A stretch of DNA of 64,000 bases, from assembly GCF_030680185.1 (NCBI RefSeq), contig NZ_JAUXVZ010000012.1:29210-93209 (forward strand), given 5' to 3'. Source of the DNA: Phenylobacterium sp. (GTDB taxonomy: Bacteria; Pseudomonadota; Alphaproteobacteria; Caulobacterales; Caulobacteraceae). The notes beneath the pieces are model-generated. The model made no database searches. It worked only from the letters and a program-made list of their open reading frames with translations, and had not been told where the DNA came from. The position numbers were made by a program, and so were the translations under genes. Within the stretch, counting starts at the first letter, position 1. The number at the start of each line of letters is the position of its first letter. Positions 36,823-46,928 of the stretch are shown here, piece by piece.

Positions 36823-37128
36823 ATGATTGAGCAACTGGTGCTCGAAGGCGTTGTCGTGAAGAACGTAGCGGCTTTGCGCGAAACAATACTTTCAGCATTT
36901 CAAAGAGGCGATGAGCTCCGCCTTGATATCGTGGACGGAACGCCTGTCGATCTCTGCGGCGTTCAGCTGATCGAATCGGCAAGACGCTTTGCTGAAATCA
37001 GCGGGAAGACGCTTCTTCTGGAGCGCCCCGCCACGGGCTTCCGACAAGTCCTCAGCGACGGCGGGTTCATCACTGACGCCTCCGCAGAAGACCTTCGCTT
37101 CTGGTTTCATCAGGAAAACATGCCGTGA
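36823..37128 (+). CDS. STAS-domain protein heading the chemotaxis operon
   Basis: 101-aa single-domain STAS (anti-sigma antagonist-like) protein: LRLDIVDGTPVDLCGVQLIESARRF is the conserved strand-helix, with the phosphorylatable-Ser position occupied by cysteine/glycine (DLCGVQL). Codon use is less GC-rich than the rest of the operon. The stop overlaps the cheY start by four bases (GTGA), so it is co-translated. STAS proteins in chemotaxis clusters are known, but what this one binds is unknown; the lack of the usual Ser suggests it is not a classic phosphoswitch. Confidence 0.82.
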   Translation: MIEQLVLEGVVVKNVAALRETILSAFQRGDELRLDIVDGTPVDLCGVQLIESARRFAEISGKTLLLERPATGFRQVLSDGGFITDASAEDLRFWFHQENMP

Positions 37129-37493
37129 CAGCTTCAATCCTGACGGTCGACGACTCGCCCAGCATTCGCGTCGCAATCAAGATCGCCTTGAGCAACGCCG
37201 GCTACACCGTAACCGAGGCCGCAAACGGCGCCGAAGGCATTGAAAAGGCCCAGGCGGCCACCTTCGACATGATCATCACCGATCTCAACATGCCGGTGAT
37301 GGACGGCCTGACCATGATCGAAGAGATGCGCAAGCTGCCCGATCTCATGGGCGTCCCCATCGTCTTCCTGACCACCGAGTCCGACGCCAGCATGAAGGAA
37401 CGGGCCAAGGCCGCCGGCGCCACGGGGTGGCTGACCAAGCCCTTCGACCCGGAAACCCTCGTCAGAATCGCCAAGAAGGTGCTTGGAAGATGA
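37125..37493 (+). CDS. cheY: Chemotaxis response regulator CheY
   Basis: 122-aa stand-alone receiver. Acidic residues in TVDDSPSIR, phospho-acceptor in IITDLNMPVMDG, switch residues T in FLTTESD and lysine in LTKPFDPE. No output domain, so it acts by binding the flagellar switch or serves as a phosphate sink. GTG start at 37125 overlaps the STAS stop; its stop overlaps the cheA start. Confidence 0.92.
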   Translation: MTASILTVDDSPSIRVAIKIALSNAGYTVTEAANGAEGIEKAQAATFDMIITDLNMPVMDGLTMIEEMRKLPDLMGVPIVFLTTESDASMKERAKAAGATGWLTKPFDPETLVRIAKKVLGR

Positions 37494-39487
37494 GCCAGCA
37501 AGACGCCATCGCCGTCTTCCAGGTCGAAGCGCGCGAAACCCTGGAGATCATCGAGCAGGGCCTGCTCGACCTGATGGCGTCGCCCGGCGACCGCGCCCTG
37601 GTCGACGCCGTGTTCCGCGGCCTTCACACCCTGAAGGGGTCAGGGGCCATGTTCGGCTTCGACGCCCTGGCGGCCTTCACGCACCACTGCGAAACGGCGT
37701 TCGACCGGGTCCGCAAGGGCGAGGTCGCCGCCACGCGGGACCTGGTTTCGGCCGTGCTTGCGGCCCGCGACCACATGCGCCGGCTAATGGAAGAGCCCAA
37801 CGGCGATCACGGGCCGGCCGGCGATATCCTGCTGGCCGATCTCGAACGGGCGGTCAGCGCGGCCGACGGCGTGGCCGGTCCCGCCGATGAGGCCCCCGCC
37901 ATGACCGCCTGGCGCATCACCTTCGATCTGCCGGAAAACGCCTTCCGCAATGGCTCCAACCCGCTGGCCCTGCTGGCCGAGCTGCGGGAGCTCGGCGAGG
38001 CTCATGTGGTGGCCGACGCCAGCCGGATCCCGCCGCTGGACATTCTTGAGCCCACCAACTGCCATCTCCGCTGGACGGTGGCGCTGACTACCGACCAGCC
38101 GCGGCAGGCGATCGAGGACGTCTTCATCTTCGTGATGGACGACATGAGCCTCGAGATCGAGGCGATCGAGGGCCACGCCGCAGCCGAAGCCCCCGCCATC
38201 GAGGATCCGATCGTCGAGGACCCGCATCCGCAGACGCCGGCCGCCCCGGCGCTGGGGATCGCCCCGCCGGCCGTGGCCGTGGCGGAGAGCACAGAAGGCG
38301 TGCGCACGCGCTCGGTGGAAAGCGTCCGCGTGCCGGCCGACCGGCTGGACGAGCTGATGGACCGCGTGGGCGAGCTGGTCATCGCCCAGTCGCGCCTGAG
38401 CCAGATCGCCAACAGCGGGGCCGATCCGATCCTGCGGGCGGTGTCCGAGGAGATCGAGCGCCTCTCCGGCGAGCTGCGCGACACCATGATGGTGCTGCGC
38501 ATGGTGCCGGTGTCCACCCTCTTTGGCCGCTTCCGCCGCCTGGTGCACGATCTGGCGCGGGATACGGGCAAGCTCATCGAGCTGACGATGGACGGTGAAG
38601 CCACCGAGATCGACAAGACGGTGATCGAGCGCCTGGCCGATCCCCTGGTCCATCTGGTGCGCAACGCCGCCGACCATGGTCTGGAAGACCCGGCCGCGCG
38701 CCTTGCGGCCGGCAAGCCCGAGGTCGGCCGCATCCGTCTGTCGGCCCATCAGGCCGGGGGCGAGGTGGTCATCACCATCCGCGACGACGGCCGCGGCATC
38801 GACCGCGACCGGGTCCGCGCCCGGGCCGAGGCCCAGGGGCTTCTCGAGCCCGGCGCCGTCATCAGCGACCACGACCTGATGCTGATGATCTTCCAGCCGG
38901 GATTCTCGACGGCCGCCCAGGTGACCAACCTGTCGGGCCGCGGCGTCGGCATGGACGTGGTCAAGCGCACCATCGAAGAGCTGCGCGGCTCCATCGACAT
39001 CTCCAGCCGGCCGGGGGAGGGATCGGAGGTTTCGCTCCGCATTCCGCTCACCCTGGCGATCATCGACGGGCTTCTGGTCCGGGTCGGCCAGGGCCGTTAC
39101 GTCATCCCACTGGCGGCGGTCGAGGAATGCCTCGAGCTGTCCCTCGACGAGGACATGCGCTCCCGCGGCCGCAGCTTCATCTCGCTTCGCAACAGTCTGG
39201 TCCCGTACCTGCGGCTGCGCGAGGCCTTCCAGACCGGCACCCAGCCCGAGCTGCACCAGAAGGTCGTGGTGGTGGCCAACGGGGCCGAACGGGTCGGCCT
39301 GGTGGTCGATCAGATCATCGGCGACCACCAGACGGTCATCAAGTCGATGTCCCGGCTGCACGCCAGCCTCGCGACCTTCTCGGGCGCGACCATCCTCGGC
39401 GACGGCAGCGTCGCCCTCATCCTGGACGTGGGGCACCTAGTCGCCGCCGGCCAGCAGCAGGAGGCGCAGATGCGAGCCGCCGTATGA
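37490..39487 (+). CDS. cheA: Chemotaxis histidine kinase CheA
   Basis: 665-aa CheA. P1 (Hpt) at the N-terminus with phospho-accepting histidine in RGLHTLKGSGAMFGF (~residue 46); a P2-like linker region (~135-260, including an acidic Pro-rich stretch); P3 dimerisation from SVRVPADRLDELMDRVGELV; P4 ATPase with LVRNAADHGLE, DDGRGID and GRGVGMDVV; P5 CheW-like at the C-terminus (~530-665). Receives signals from the MCP in the same operon and phosphorylates CheY and CheB. Confidence 0.96.
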   Translation: MSQQDAIAVFQVEARETLEIIEQGLLDLMASPGDRALVDAVFRGLHTLKGSGAMFGFDALAAFTHHCETAFDRVRKGEVAATRDLVSAVLAARDHMRRLMEEPNGDHGPAGDILLADLERAVSAADGVAGPADEAPAMTAWRITFDLPENAFRNGSNPLALLAELRELGEAHVVADASRIPPLDILEPTNCHLRWTVALTTDQPRQAIEDVFIFVMDDMSLEIEAIEGHAAAEAPAIEDPIVEDPHPQTPAAPALGIAPPAVAVAESTEGVRTRSVESVRVPADRLDELMDRVGELVIAQSRLSQIANSGADPILRAVSEEIERLSGELRDTMMVLRMVPVSTLFGRFRRLVHDLARDTGKLIELTMDGEATEIDKTVIERLADPLVHLVRNAADHGLEDPAARLAAGKPEVGRIRLSAHQAGGEVVITIRDDGRGIDRDRVRARAEAQGLLEPGAVISDHDLMLMIFQPGFSTAAQVTNLSGRGVGMDVVKRTIEELRGSIDISSRPGEGSEVSLRIPLTLAIIDGLLVRVGQGRYVIPLAAVEECLELSLDEDMRSRGRSFISLRNSLVPYLRLREAFQTGTQPELHQKVVVVANGAERVGLVVDQIIGDHQTVIKSMSRLHASLATFSGATILGDGSVALILDVGHLVAAGQQQEAQMRAAV

Positions 39488-40014
39488 ACGAGGTTCAGAC
39501 CCAGCCCGCGACCAACGACGCCTGGGGCGGCGCCGACGAGGTGGAGGTCCTGACCTTCGCCCTCGACGGCGAGGTCTTCGCCCTGGAGGCGGTCCTGGTC
39601 CAGGAGATCATGGACCTGACCACCGAGACGGCGGTGCCCGGCGCCCCGGCCTTCGTCGGCAGCGTCATCAACTTCCGCGGCAAGGTCATTCCGCTGGCGG
39701 ACCTCCGGGCCGCCTTCGGCCTGGCCGCCGCCGAGGCGACCATCGACAGCCGCATCGTCGTCATCGAGACGACGGTGGGCGGCGAGGCGGTGCTGGTCGG
39801 CCTTCGCACCGACAAGGTGCATGAGGTTACGGCCCTGATCCGCGCCGACCGCGAGGCGCCGCCCAGCGTCGGCATGCGCTGGCGGCCCGAGTTCATCCGC
39901 TGCCTGGTCAAGCGGGGAGGCGAGTTCATCGTCGTGCCCGACCTCCAGGCGATCTTTTCTCACCAACACGATGGACGGAGCGCGACCGGCGCGCCGTCTT
40001 CAACCCATCACTAG
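39484..40014 (+). CDS. cheW: Chemotaxis coupling protein CheW (first copy)
   Basis: 176-aa CheW-domain protein joining receptors to CheA. Core blocks: [43 protein letters not shown], and [16 protein letters not shown]. Carries ~18 extra residues at the N-terminus and a His-rich end. Overlaps the cheA stop by four bases. A second CheW lies two genes on, with only about a third of positions looking alike by eye, so the two are likely specialised. Confidence 0.94.
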   Translation: MNEVQTQPATNDAWGGADEVEVLTFALDGEVFALEAVLVQEIMDLTTETAVPGAPAFVGSVINFRGKVIPLADLRAAFGLAAAEATIDSRIVVIETTVGGEAVLVGLRTDKVHEVTALIRADREAPPSVGMRWRPEFIRCLVKRGGEFIVVPDLQAIFSHQHDGRSATGAPSSTHH

Positions 40015-40034
40015 CCTGCAGTCGGGGGACGGCA

Positions 40035-41840
40035 ATGCGCTTCACGATCAAAATGAAACTGGCCTTAGCCTTCGGGGTGATGATCACCCTGCTGGCGGCC
40101 ACCGCCGGCTACGGCATATTCAGCCTTGGCCAACTGAACCAGGCGATCACCGATGTGATCGCCGGCCCGGCCAAGCGGCTGGAAGCATCTCAGCAGGCCA
40201 ATGTCAGGATGCTGGAGGCTATCCGCGCGGAGAAAAACCTCGTCCTGTCCACGACGGTCGACGAGATGAACCGCTATGACGCCACCGCCGACGAGGCGCG
40301 GGAAAGCATGGCCGAACTGCTGGGCGAAGGCGAAGCCCTGGCCTCGGCCGAAGGCAAGGCCGACTGGCGCAAGCTGATCACCTCGCTGAACACCATGGAG
40401 CAGAACCAGGAGCGGATCAGCGCCCTGGTGCGTGCGGGCCAGACCGCGGAGGCGGCGACCTTCTCCGCCACCGAAGGCCGCCAGGTGGCCAACGAGATGA
40501 CAGAGATCCTGGTGGACATCGTCGAGCGCAACCAGCAGCGCATGGTCCAGGCCGATCAGGACACCAACAAGCAGTATGCCGATACGCGGAACATGGTGAT
40601 CGCGATCACGGTCGCCGCCCTGGTCATCGCCATCGGTTTCGCGCTCTGGATCGCCCTGGGGATCAGCCGTGGCCTCAGCCGCCTGATGCACGTGGCCAAC
40701 GCCGTGGCGATCGGCGACCTGGATCAGCGGATCGAGATCAAGTCCAACGACGAGATCAAGGACCTGGTCAATGTCTTCAACGGCATGACCGACAACCTCA
40801 AGACCACGGCCGCCATCGCCGACGAGGTGGCCAACGGCGACCTCACCGTCCAGCCCAAGCCGCTGTCGGACAAGGACACCCTGGGCCTGGCCCTGGAACG
40901 CATGGTCGAGCGCCTGCGCGGCGTCGTCGCCGACGCGCTGTCGGCCTCGGAGAATGTGTCTTCGGGCAGCCAGGAGCTCTCGGCGACGTCGGAGCAGATG
41001 AGCCAGGGGGCCACCGAGCAGGCCGCCTCGGCCGAGGAAGCGTCCGCCTCGATGGAAGAGATGGCCGCCAACATCAAGCAGAACGCCGACAACGCCGCCC
41101 AAACGGAGAAGATCGCCCGCCAGTCGTCCAAGGACGCCGAGGCGAGCGGCGACGCCGTCAACCGGGCCGTGGACGCCATGCGCACCATCGCCGAGAAGAT
41201 CGGCATCGTGCAGGAGATCGCCCGCCAGACCGATCTGCTGGCCCTCAACGCGGCGGTGGAAGCCGCCCGGGCCGGCGAGCATGGCAAGGGCTTCGCCGTC
41301 GTCGCTTCGGAAGTCCGCAAGCTGGCGGAGCGCAGCCAGACGGCGGCGGCCGAAATCGGCGCCGTCTCCGGCGACACGGTGAAGGCCGCTCAGGAAGCGG
41401 GCGAGATGCTGCAACGCCTGGTGCCGGACATCCGCAAGACCGCAGAGCTGGTGTCCGAGATCAGCGCCGCCTGCCGCGAGCAGGACATCGGCGCCTCGCA
41501 GATCAACGAGGCCATCCAGCAGCTCGACAAGGTGACGCAGCAGAACGCCGGCGCGTCCGAACAGATGTCGGCCACCTCCGAGGAACTGGCCGCCCAGGCC
41601 GAGGAGCTGCAGACCTCCATCGCCTTCTTCCGGACGAACGCCACCGGCGAGCGCCCGCAGGCCCGCGCCGCAGCCAAGCCGGCCAAGGTCAGCTTCGCGC
41701 CCGCCAAGTCCAAGGCCAAGGCGCCGCCGGCCCGCAAGCCCGACGTCCTGCAGCAGCAGGCCCGGGCCAAGGGCTTCGCCTTGGACATGGCGGTCGGCGG
41801 TCAGGACGCCGAGGACCTCGACTTCCGGGAGTCCGCCTGA
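40035..41840 (+). CDS. Methyl-accepting chemotaxis protein
   Basis: 601-aa receptor. First transmembrane helix at ~8-28, a ~160-residue periplasmic four-helix-type sensor, second helix at ~190-212 ([20 protein letters not shown]), HAMP domain to ~270, then the MA signalling hairpin with the canonical tip [17 protein letters not shown] and [15 protein letters not shown]. The C-terminal ~60 residues are an Ala/Lys-rich tail without a CheR-binding pentapeptide. Ligand not predictable. The only canonical receptor in the window; stop and next start share one base (TGATG). Confidence 0.95.
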   Translation: MRFTIKMKLALAFGVMITLLAATAGYGIFSLGQLNQAITDVIAGPAKRLEASQQANVRMLEAIRAEKNLVLSTTVDEMNRYDATADEARESMAELLGEGEALASAEGKADWRKLITSLNTMEQNQERISALVRAGQTAEAATFSATEGRQVANEMTEILVDIVERNQQRMVQADQDTNKQYADTRNMVIAITVAALVIAIGFALWIALGISRGLSRLMHVANAVAIGDLDQRIEIKSNDEIKDLVNVFNGMTDNLKTTAAIADEVANGDLTVQPKPLSDKDTLGLALERMVERLRGVVADALSASENVSSGSQELSATSEQMSQGATEQAASAEEASASMEEMAANIKQNADNAAQTEKIARQSSKDAEASGDAVNRAVDAMRTIAEKIGIVQEIARQTDLLALNAAVEAARAGEHGKGFAVVASEVRKLAERSQTAAAEIGAVSGDTVKAAQEAGEMLQRLVPDIRKTAELVSEISAACREQDIGASQINEAIQQLDKVTQQNAGASEQMSATSEELAAQAEELQTSIAFFRTNATGERPQARAAAKPAKVSFAPAKSKAKAPPARKPDVLQQQARAKGFALDMAVGGQDAEDLDFRESA

Positions 41841-42325
41841 TGGCCGCCGACGAGGCCCAGTACGTCACCTTCAGCCTGGGCGACGAGGTCTTCGCCGCCC
41901 CGGTGACCCTGGTGCGGGAAATCCTGAACTATCAGGCGCCCTTCAAGATCCCCAACGGACCGGCCTATCTCCTGGGTCTGACCGATGTGCGGGGCCGCGG
42001 CGTGCCGACGATGGATCTTCGGATGCGTCTGGGCATGACCCCGGCCAAGCCGACGGACAACACCCGCATCCTGGTGGTGGACATTCCGCTGGAGGATCGC
42101 GTGCTGAGCCTCGGCCTGGTCACCGATCGTGTGTTTGAGGTCGCGCCCTTCGGGCGCGACCAGATCGAGACCGCGCCGGACATCGGCGTCCGGTGGCGAT
42201 CGGAATACATCTCCGGCGTGGTGCGTCGCGAGGACGGCTTCGTGGTGCTGATCGATCTCGGCCGGCTCCTGTCGTCCAACGAAGCCGCCGCCCTCGCCTC
42301 CGCCGACATCGACCACGCGGCCTGA
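41840..42325 (+). CDS. cheW: Chemotaxis coupling protein CheW (second copy)
   Basis: 161-aa CheW. Conserved blocks are YVTFSLGDEVFAAPVTLVREIL, PAYLLGLTDVRGRGVPTMDLR and GVRWRSEYISGVVRR. Starts on the last base of the mcp stop. Different N-terminus and loop sequences from the first CheW suggest a distinct docking preference (inference). cheR follows after 27 bp. Confidence 0.93.
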   Translation: MAADEAQYVTFSLGDEVFAAPVTLVREILNYQAPFKIPNGPAYLLGLTDVRGRGVPTMDLRMRLGMTPAKPTDNTRILVVDIPLEDRVLSLGLVTDRVFEVAPFGRDQIETAPDIGVRWRSEYISGVVRREDGFVVLIDLGRLLSSNEAAALASADIDHAA

Positions 42326-42352
42326 GCCGCGCGGCCCCAAGGAAGAATTCCA

Positions 42353-43210
42353 GTGCCCGCCGTCGCCCGACAAGAAAGCTTGTCCTTCGAAGACCATCTC
42401 AGCGCCCGGCATTTCGAACGCCTGGCCAGCTTCATCTACGACTACAGCGGCATCAAGATGCCGTCCTCCAAGCGCACCATGCTGGAAGGACGGCTTCGCC
42501 GGCGCCTTCGCATGACGGGGCGGACCACCTTCGACAGCTATTGCGACTACCTGTTCAATGACGGCGGTCTCGAGGCCGAGACGATCCATCTGATCGACGT
42601 CGTCACCACCAACAAGACCGACTTCTTCCGCGAGCCGCGCCACTTCGACTTCATGGCCCAGACGGTCCTGCCCGAACTGGCCGGGGCCGGTCGGCGAACG
42701 ATCCGCGCCTGGAGCGCCGCCTGCTCGACGGGCGCCGAGCCCTACACCATGGCCATGGTCATGCAGGACCATGCCGACAGGACCGGCGGCCCCGACTACG
42801 CCATCCTCGGGACAGACCTCAGCACCGAAGTGCTGGCGACCGCCCAGCGCGGCGTCTATCCCGCCGAAATGGTCGCGCCCGTGCCGGCCGACCTGCGTCG
42901 ACGCTTCGTGATGACGCCGAACGATCCCCGGCGCCGCGACGTCCGCATCCATCCCAGCCTGCGGGGCCGGTTGACCCTGGGGCGGCTGAACCTGATGGAC
43001 GAGACCTATGCCGTGGGCGAGCCCTTCGACATCATCATGTGCCGCAACGTCATGATCTATTTCGACAAACCGACCCAGGCCAAGGTTCTGAAGCGCCTGT
43101 GCAAGCACCTGCGCCCGGGGGGCTATCTCTTTATCGGCCACTCCGAGAGCATCACCGGCGTCGACCTGCCGGTGGCCGTCGTGGCCAACACCGTCTTCCG
43201 GAAGCACTGA
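42353..43210 (+). CDS. cheR: Chemotaxis protein methyltransferase CheR
   Basis: 285-aa SAM-dependent glutamate methyltransferase of receptors. N-terminal helical domain [22 protein letters not shown]; the [19 protein letters not shown] block is typical; SAM motif [36 protein letters not shown] start at 42353 with AAGGAAG upstream. Works against CheB in the same operon for adaptation. Confidence 0.95.
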   Translation: MPAVARQESLSFEDHLSARHFERLASFIYDYSGIKMPSSKRTMLEGRLRRRLRMTGRTTFDSYCDYLFNDGGLEAETIHLIDVVTTNKTDFFREPRHFDFMAQTVLPELAGAGRRTIRAWSAACSTGAEPYTMAMVMQDHADRTGGPDYAILGTDLSTEVLATAQRGVYPAEMVAPVPADLRRRFVMTPNDPRRRDVRIHPSLRGRLTLGRLNLMDETYAVGEPFDIIMCRNVMIYFDKPTQAKVLKRLCKHLRPGGYLFIGHSESITGVDLPVAVVANTVFRKH

Positions 43211-43218
43211 AGCGCCCC

Positions 43219-44295
43219 ATGTCCAAGGTCCGGGTTCTCGTCATCGACGACTCCGCCAGCGTGCGCCAGACGCTGGTCTCCATCCTTTCGGCCGATCCGG
43301 ACATCGAGGTGATCGGCGTCGCCTCCGACCCCTTCGTCGCCGCGCGCCGCATCCAGGAGGAGATTCCCGACGTCATCACCCTGGACGTCGAGATGCCGCG
43401 GATGGACGGCATCACCTTCCTGCGCAAGCTCATGTCCCAGCGGCCGATCCCGGTGGTGATGTGCTCGTCCCTGACCGAGGCCGGCTCCGAAACCCTCATG
43501 CAGGCCCTCGACGCCGGGGCGGTCGACGTCATCCTGAAGCCGCGGATCGGCGCCGCCGACTCCCTGGCCGAGGAGGCCGACCGGATCCGCGACGTGGTCA
43601 AGGCTGCGGCCAAGGCCAGGCTGGGCGCCCGGCGCTCAGGCCGGTCCTCCAGCGAACCGGCCAAGAAGCTGACGGCCGACGCCATGCTGCCGCCGCCCCG
43701 GCCGCGGGCCATGGCCCACACCACCGAGATGGTCGCCTGTCTGGGCGCCTCCACCGGCGGGACCGAGGCGCTACGGGCCGTGCTTGAGGTGCTGCCGGCC
43801 AATGCGCCGGGCATCATCGTGGTGCAGCACATGCCCGAAAGCTTCACCGCCGCCTTCGCCAAGCGCCTGAACACCCTGTGCGAGGTGGAGGTCAAGGAGG
43901 CCCAGGACGGCGATCCGGTGCTCCGCGGCCATGTCCTGATCGCCCCTGGGGACCGGCACATGCTGCTGGAGCGCCAGGGCGCCCGCTACTACGTGTCGGT
44001 GCGCACGGGCCCGCCCGTGTCGCGCCACCGGCCCTCGGTGGACGTGCTGTTCCGCTCAGCCGCCCGGGCGGCCGGGGCCAACGCCATGGGCGTGATCATG
44101 ACCGGCATGGGCGATGACGGCGCCCGCGGCCTGCTGGAGATGAAAGAGGTCGGCGCGGTCACGGTGGCCCAGGATGAGGCCAGCTCGATCGTCTTCGGCA
44201 TGCCCAAGGAGGCCATCGGCCGTGGCGCCGCCCAGAAGGTTCTGGCCCTGGATCAGATCGCCCGGGAGATCATGGCCGTCGACGCCGCCCGCTGA
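43219..44295 (+). CDS. cheB: Chemotaxis methylesterase CheB
   Basis: 358-aa response regulator/protein-glutamate methylesterase. Receiver domain with phospho-aspartate in [12 protein letters not shown] and lysine in VILKPRIG; catalytic domain with serine in [12 protein letters not shown], histidine in VVQHMPESF and aspartate in [10 protein letters not shown]. Complete triad. ATG at 43219, eight bases after the cheR stop. Last gene of the operon; no cheD or recognised cheZ follows in the same direction. Confidence 0.95.
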   Translation: MSKVRVLVIDDSASVRQTLVSILSADPDIEVIGVASDPFVAARRIQEEIPDVITLDVEMPRMDGITFLRKLMSQRPIPVVMCSSLTEAGSETLMQALDAGAVDVILKPRIGAADSLAEEADRIRDVVKAAAKARLGARRSGRSSSEPAKKLTADAMLPPPRPRAMAHTTEMVACLGASTGGTEALRAVLEVLPANAPGIIVVQHMPESFTAAFAKRLNTLCEVEVKEAQDGDPVLRGHVLIAPGDRHMLLERQGARYYVSVRTGPPVSRHRPSVDVLFRSAARAAGANAMGVIMTGMGDDGARGLLEMKEVGAVTVAQDEASSIVFGMPKEAIGRGAAQKVLALDQIAREIMAVDAAR

Positions 44296-44364
44296 ACAGG
44301 CGCGACCGGCTCGTCCCGACGAGCGTCCCGAAGAAACCCGCGTCCCGCAGAGAACCGCGCGCCC

Positions 44365-46128
44365 TCAGAAGAAGGCGGCCTCCAGCAGGGCGTCGTCATT
44401 GACCGGCGGCGGCGCGTCGGCAAGGGCGCCCTCCATAGCCTGCGGCGCGTGCAGGGCGTGGATGGTCCGTTCCCGGGCCATGGTGTAGCGGGCGCTGATG
44501 GTCGCCATGGCTGCAGCCACCTGATCGTGAATGTCGTCGATGTCCTCGACGCTCGGCCCAGCGGCCTCGGCCAGGGCCGCAGCCGTCGCCTGGACGGCGT
44601 CGCCCAGGGCGCCCTGCCGGCCGAGGTGATCGGCGGCCGCGCCGAGGCTGCGGGCCGCCAGCTCGCTCTGCTGCGACATCCCCGCCAGGTCGCGTTCGAC
44701 GATGTCGGCGGCGGCGCGCAGCTGGCCCGCCGCCCCGTCCAGACGGGCGGCCATGGCGTCACCGCCGCCCTCGTCGGCGCCATTCGGCTCCATGCCCGCC
44801 GCAACGCCGGCCAGGGCGTCGAGGGATTTCAGCGTGCGGTCGGCGGCGTCTTCCAGGTGGCCGGCGTGGTTGGTCAGCTCCAGGGCGATGACGTTCAGCG
44901 GCTTGCCGATCTCCCCCAGGCGCCCGCATCGCAGGCTCGAGTTGATCGCCATCTGCTGGATGTCGCGCTTGACCAGATGGATGACGTCCACCCGCTGCTC
45001 GAGGATGGCGATGGTCTCCACCGTATCGCTGGCGATCTTGCTGGCGTTGGCGGTCGCCGCCTGCACGTCGCCCACCAGGCCGCGGGCCTGGCTGACGCTG
45101 ACCTCCAGGTCACGCAGGCCCTCGCCATCGCCGCCGGCGTTCATCAGGGCGTGGAAGACGGTGATCTTGTCGGTGTCGTTGGCGAGGCCAGCCAGATTCT
45201 GGGCGACCTTCTGGGCCTCGGCCTGGAAGTCGGCGGCGGTGTCGGCGGCCTGGTCGGCCAGCATGTGCAGGAGGCGGCGCTCCAGCCGGTCGCGGGCGTC
45301 GGCCGAAAGCCCGCCGGCGTCGAGATCGCGCAGGACGCCCAGGCCGAACTGAACATGCTCGATCCGCTGGCGGGTGATGTCGCCGATCTGCAGGGCGATG
45401 AGGGCGCCGGCCACCTTGTTCTGGATGTCGCGGGCGACGGCGGTGACCGAGGCGGCGACCTCGGCGATCTTGGCGTGATGCACGCCGATGGCCGAGGCGT
45501 TGGTGGCCAGGCGATGGGGCACGGCCGGCAGCAGGGTGTGGTACTGCGCCGTCAGCTCGTGTTCGAACTCGAGGGCTCCGCCGAGCTGGGCCGTCAGGAT
45601 GTCGAGGGTCGCGGCGAAGTCCTTCAGCAGGCCGCCGCCCATGTCGATCTGGTCGCACATGGCCTCGGCGAAGCCGGCGAATTCCTGCCAGCTGTTGGTG
45701 GTGGTGCTGGCGGTGATCTTCACATTGAGGGCGAAGACCCGCAGGTATCGCAGGAGCTGGCGCATGTCATCGACATGGCTGCGCAGGAGGCCGCTGGCCT
45801 GCTGCAGCTGGTCGAGCTGGTTCAGGCGCTCGGCCTGGACGACGGGCAGCCCGTTCAGGGCCTCGGCGGTCTGCTGCAGGTCCTCGGTGGTGCGCGAGAC
45901 GGAGTCCGAACTCAGCGCCTGGCGCAGGGTGTCCAGGCCGCCGATCAGGCTGCTGACCACCTCCAGGGACTGGGCCAGCTGCTCGCCGGCGCCTGCGAAC
46001 CGCGTCTCGATCTGCGCGCGCGCCTGCTCGAGCTGAGCGATGAAGAGGTCGGGCTCCGACCCGGCGGGCACGGCGGAAAGGACAGCTGCTGGCACGCGAG
46101 AGACCCCGACAATCAAGACCGCGATCAT
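44365..46128 (-). CDS. Chemotaxis-linked helical protein with receptor-tip-like and CheZ-like motifs
   Basis: 587 aa, almost entirely helical, no convincing transmembrane helix. Two segments resemble degenerate receptor signalling tips: residues 133-157 (ALNVKITASTTTNSWQEFAG...) and 394-418 (AINSSLRCGRLGEIGKPLNV...), the same 25-residue frame as ALNAxxEAAR...[11 protein letters not shown]. Between them, residues 247-259 read QIGDITRQRIEHV, matching the CheZ catalytic DxTxQxI pattern (D250, Q254). The C-terminus ends DDALLEAAFF, recalling CheZ's CheY-binding tail. Convergent with cheB, 69 bp apart. I know no named family; a CheY-P phosphatase/receptor-array protein is inference. Confidence 0.6.
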   Translation of the reverse strand: MIAVLIVGVSRVPAAVLSAVPAGSEPDLFIAQLEQARAQIETRFAGAGEQLAQSLEVVSSLIGGLDTLRQALSSDSVSRTTEDLQQTAEALNGLPVVQAERLNQLDQLQQASGLLRSHVDDMRQLLRYLRVFALNVKITASTTTNSWQEFAGFAEAMCDQIDMGGGLLKDFAATLDILTAQLGGALEFEHELTAQYHTLLPAVPHRLATNASAIGVHHAKIAEVAASVTAVARDIQNKVAGALIALQIGDITRQRIEHVQFGLGVLRDLDAGGLSADARDRLERRLLHMLADQAADTAADFQAEAQKVAQNLAGLANDTDKITVFHALMNAGGDGEGLRDLEVSVSQARGLVGDVQAATANASKIASDTVETIAILEQRVDVIHLVKRDIQQMAINSSLRCGRLGEIGKPLNVIALELTNHAGHLEDAADRTLKSLDALAGVAAGMEPNGADEGGGDAMAARLDGAAGQLRAAADIVERDLAGMSQQSELAARSLGAAADHLGRQGALGDAVQATAAALAEAAGPSVEDIDDIHDQVAAAMATISARYTMARERTIHALHAPQAMEGALADAPPPVNDDALLEAAFF

Positions 46129-46267
46129 GGGCCGGTAAGTCCGAATCTACGGTTAAGCCGGAAGACTTCCGCAATGCTGCTGGCCCGATTACAGATCTGC
46201 GCGCGCCTCAGCCAGAAGAGGCCGCGTCCAATTCCACGCCCAGGTCGCGGAGGGCGATAGGCGCCGA

Positions 46268-46798
46268 TCAGGCCGGGACGTAGGCCAGGCGGACCACGTC
46301 CTCGCCGATCCGGTCATGGCTCACCAGGCGCAGCGGCGGCCTGGGGCCGGCGAAATAGGGCGCGCCCTGGCCCAGCACCACCGGGTGCAGATAGATGCGG
46401 TATTCGTCGATCAGGCCAAGTTCGGTGAGGCTGCGCGCCAGGACCGGGCCGGCCACCTCGATCTCGCCCTCCCGTTCGGCCTTGAGCGCGCCGATCGCGG
46501 CTTTGAGATCAGGTCCCAGCAGGGTGGCGTTGGGACCGACCGAGGTCAGGGTGCGCGAGGCGACCCATTTCGGCTGCCTTCGCCAGGCCGCGGCGAAGGC
46601 CTGCTCGTCGGCGCTCCACTCGGGATGGTCGTCATCCCAATAGCGCATGATCTCATACATCTCCCGGCCATAGACGCTGCCGGCCTGGCCCTGCGCCTCG
46701 ACGACGAAGTGGCGGAACAGGACGGGGTCCGGCGCGAACTTCATGTGGTCCACATAGCCGTCCAGCGACTGGTTCATCCCGAATACGAGCCTGGCCAT
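46268..46798 (-). CDS. Dihydrofolate reductase family protein (RibD C-terminal-like)
   Basis: 176-aa protein of the DHFR/RibD reductase-like family (YwjB/YyaP type). ARLVFGMNQSLDGYVD is the typical start, with VYGREMYEIMRYW and EIEVAGPVLARSLTELGLIDEYRIYLHPVVLGQG following. These proteins bind NADPH; most lack proven dihydrofolate reductase activity. ATG at 46798. Not part of a recognisable operon. Confidence 0.87.
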   Translation of the reverse strand: MARLVFGMNQSLDGYVDHMKFAPDPVLFRHFVVEAQGQAGSVYGREMYEIMRYWDDDHPEWSADEQAFAAAWRRQPKWVASRTLTSVGPNATLLGPDLKAAIGALKAEREGEIEVAGPVLARSLTELGLIDEYRIYLHPVVLGQGAPYFAGPRPPLRLVSHDRIGEDVVRLAYVPA

Positions 46799-46928
46799 GG
46801 GCTGGATTCCTTTCCTTGCGCCTGTTGCAAGCATGCAAGGGGGCTGGCGTGGGCGCTACCGGAAAGTGGGCCACGAAGAACGGCGGCCGGGCTCCGGGCC
46901 TCCTGTCACCACAGGCGAAACTCTTGCA

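Noticed and set aside
37784..39436. A 550-codon frame opposite cheA
   Set aside because: Antisense shadow of cheA with no recognisable motif.
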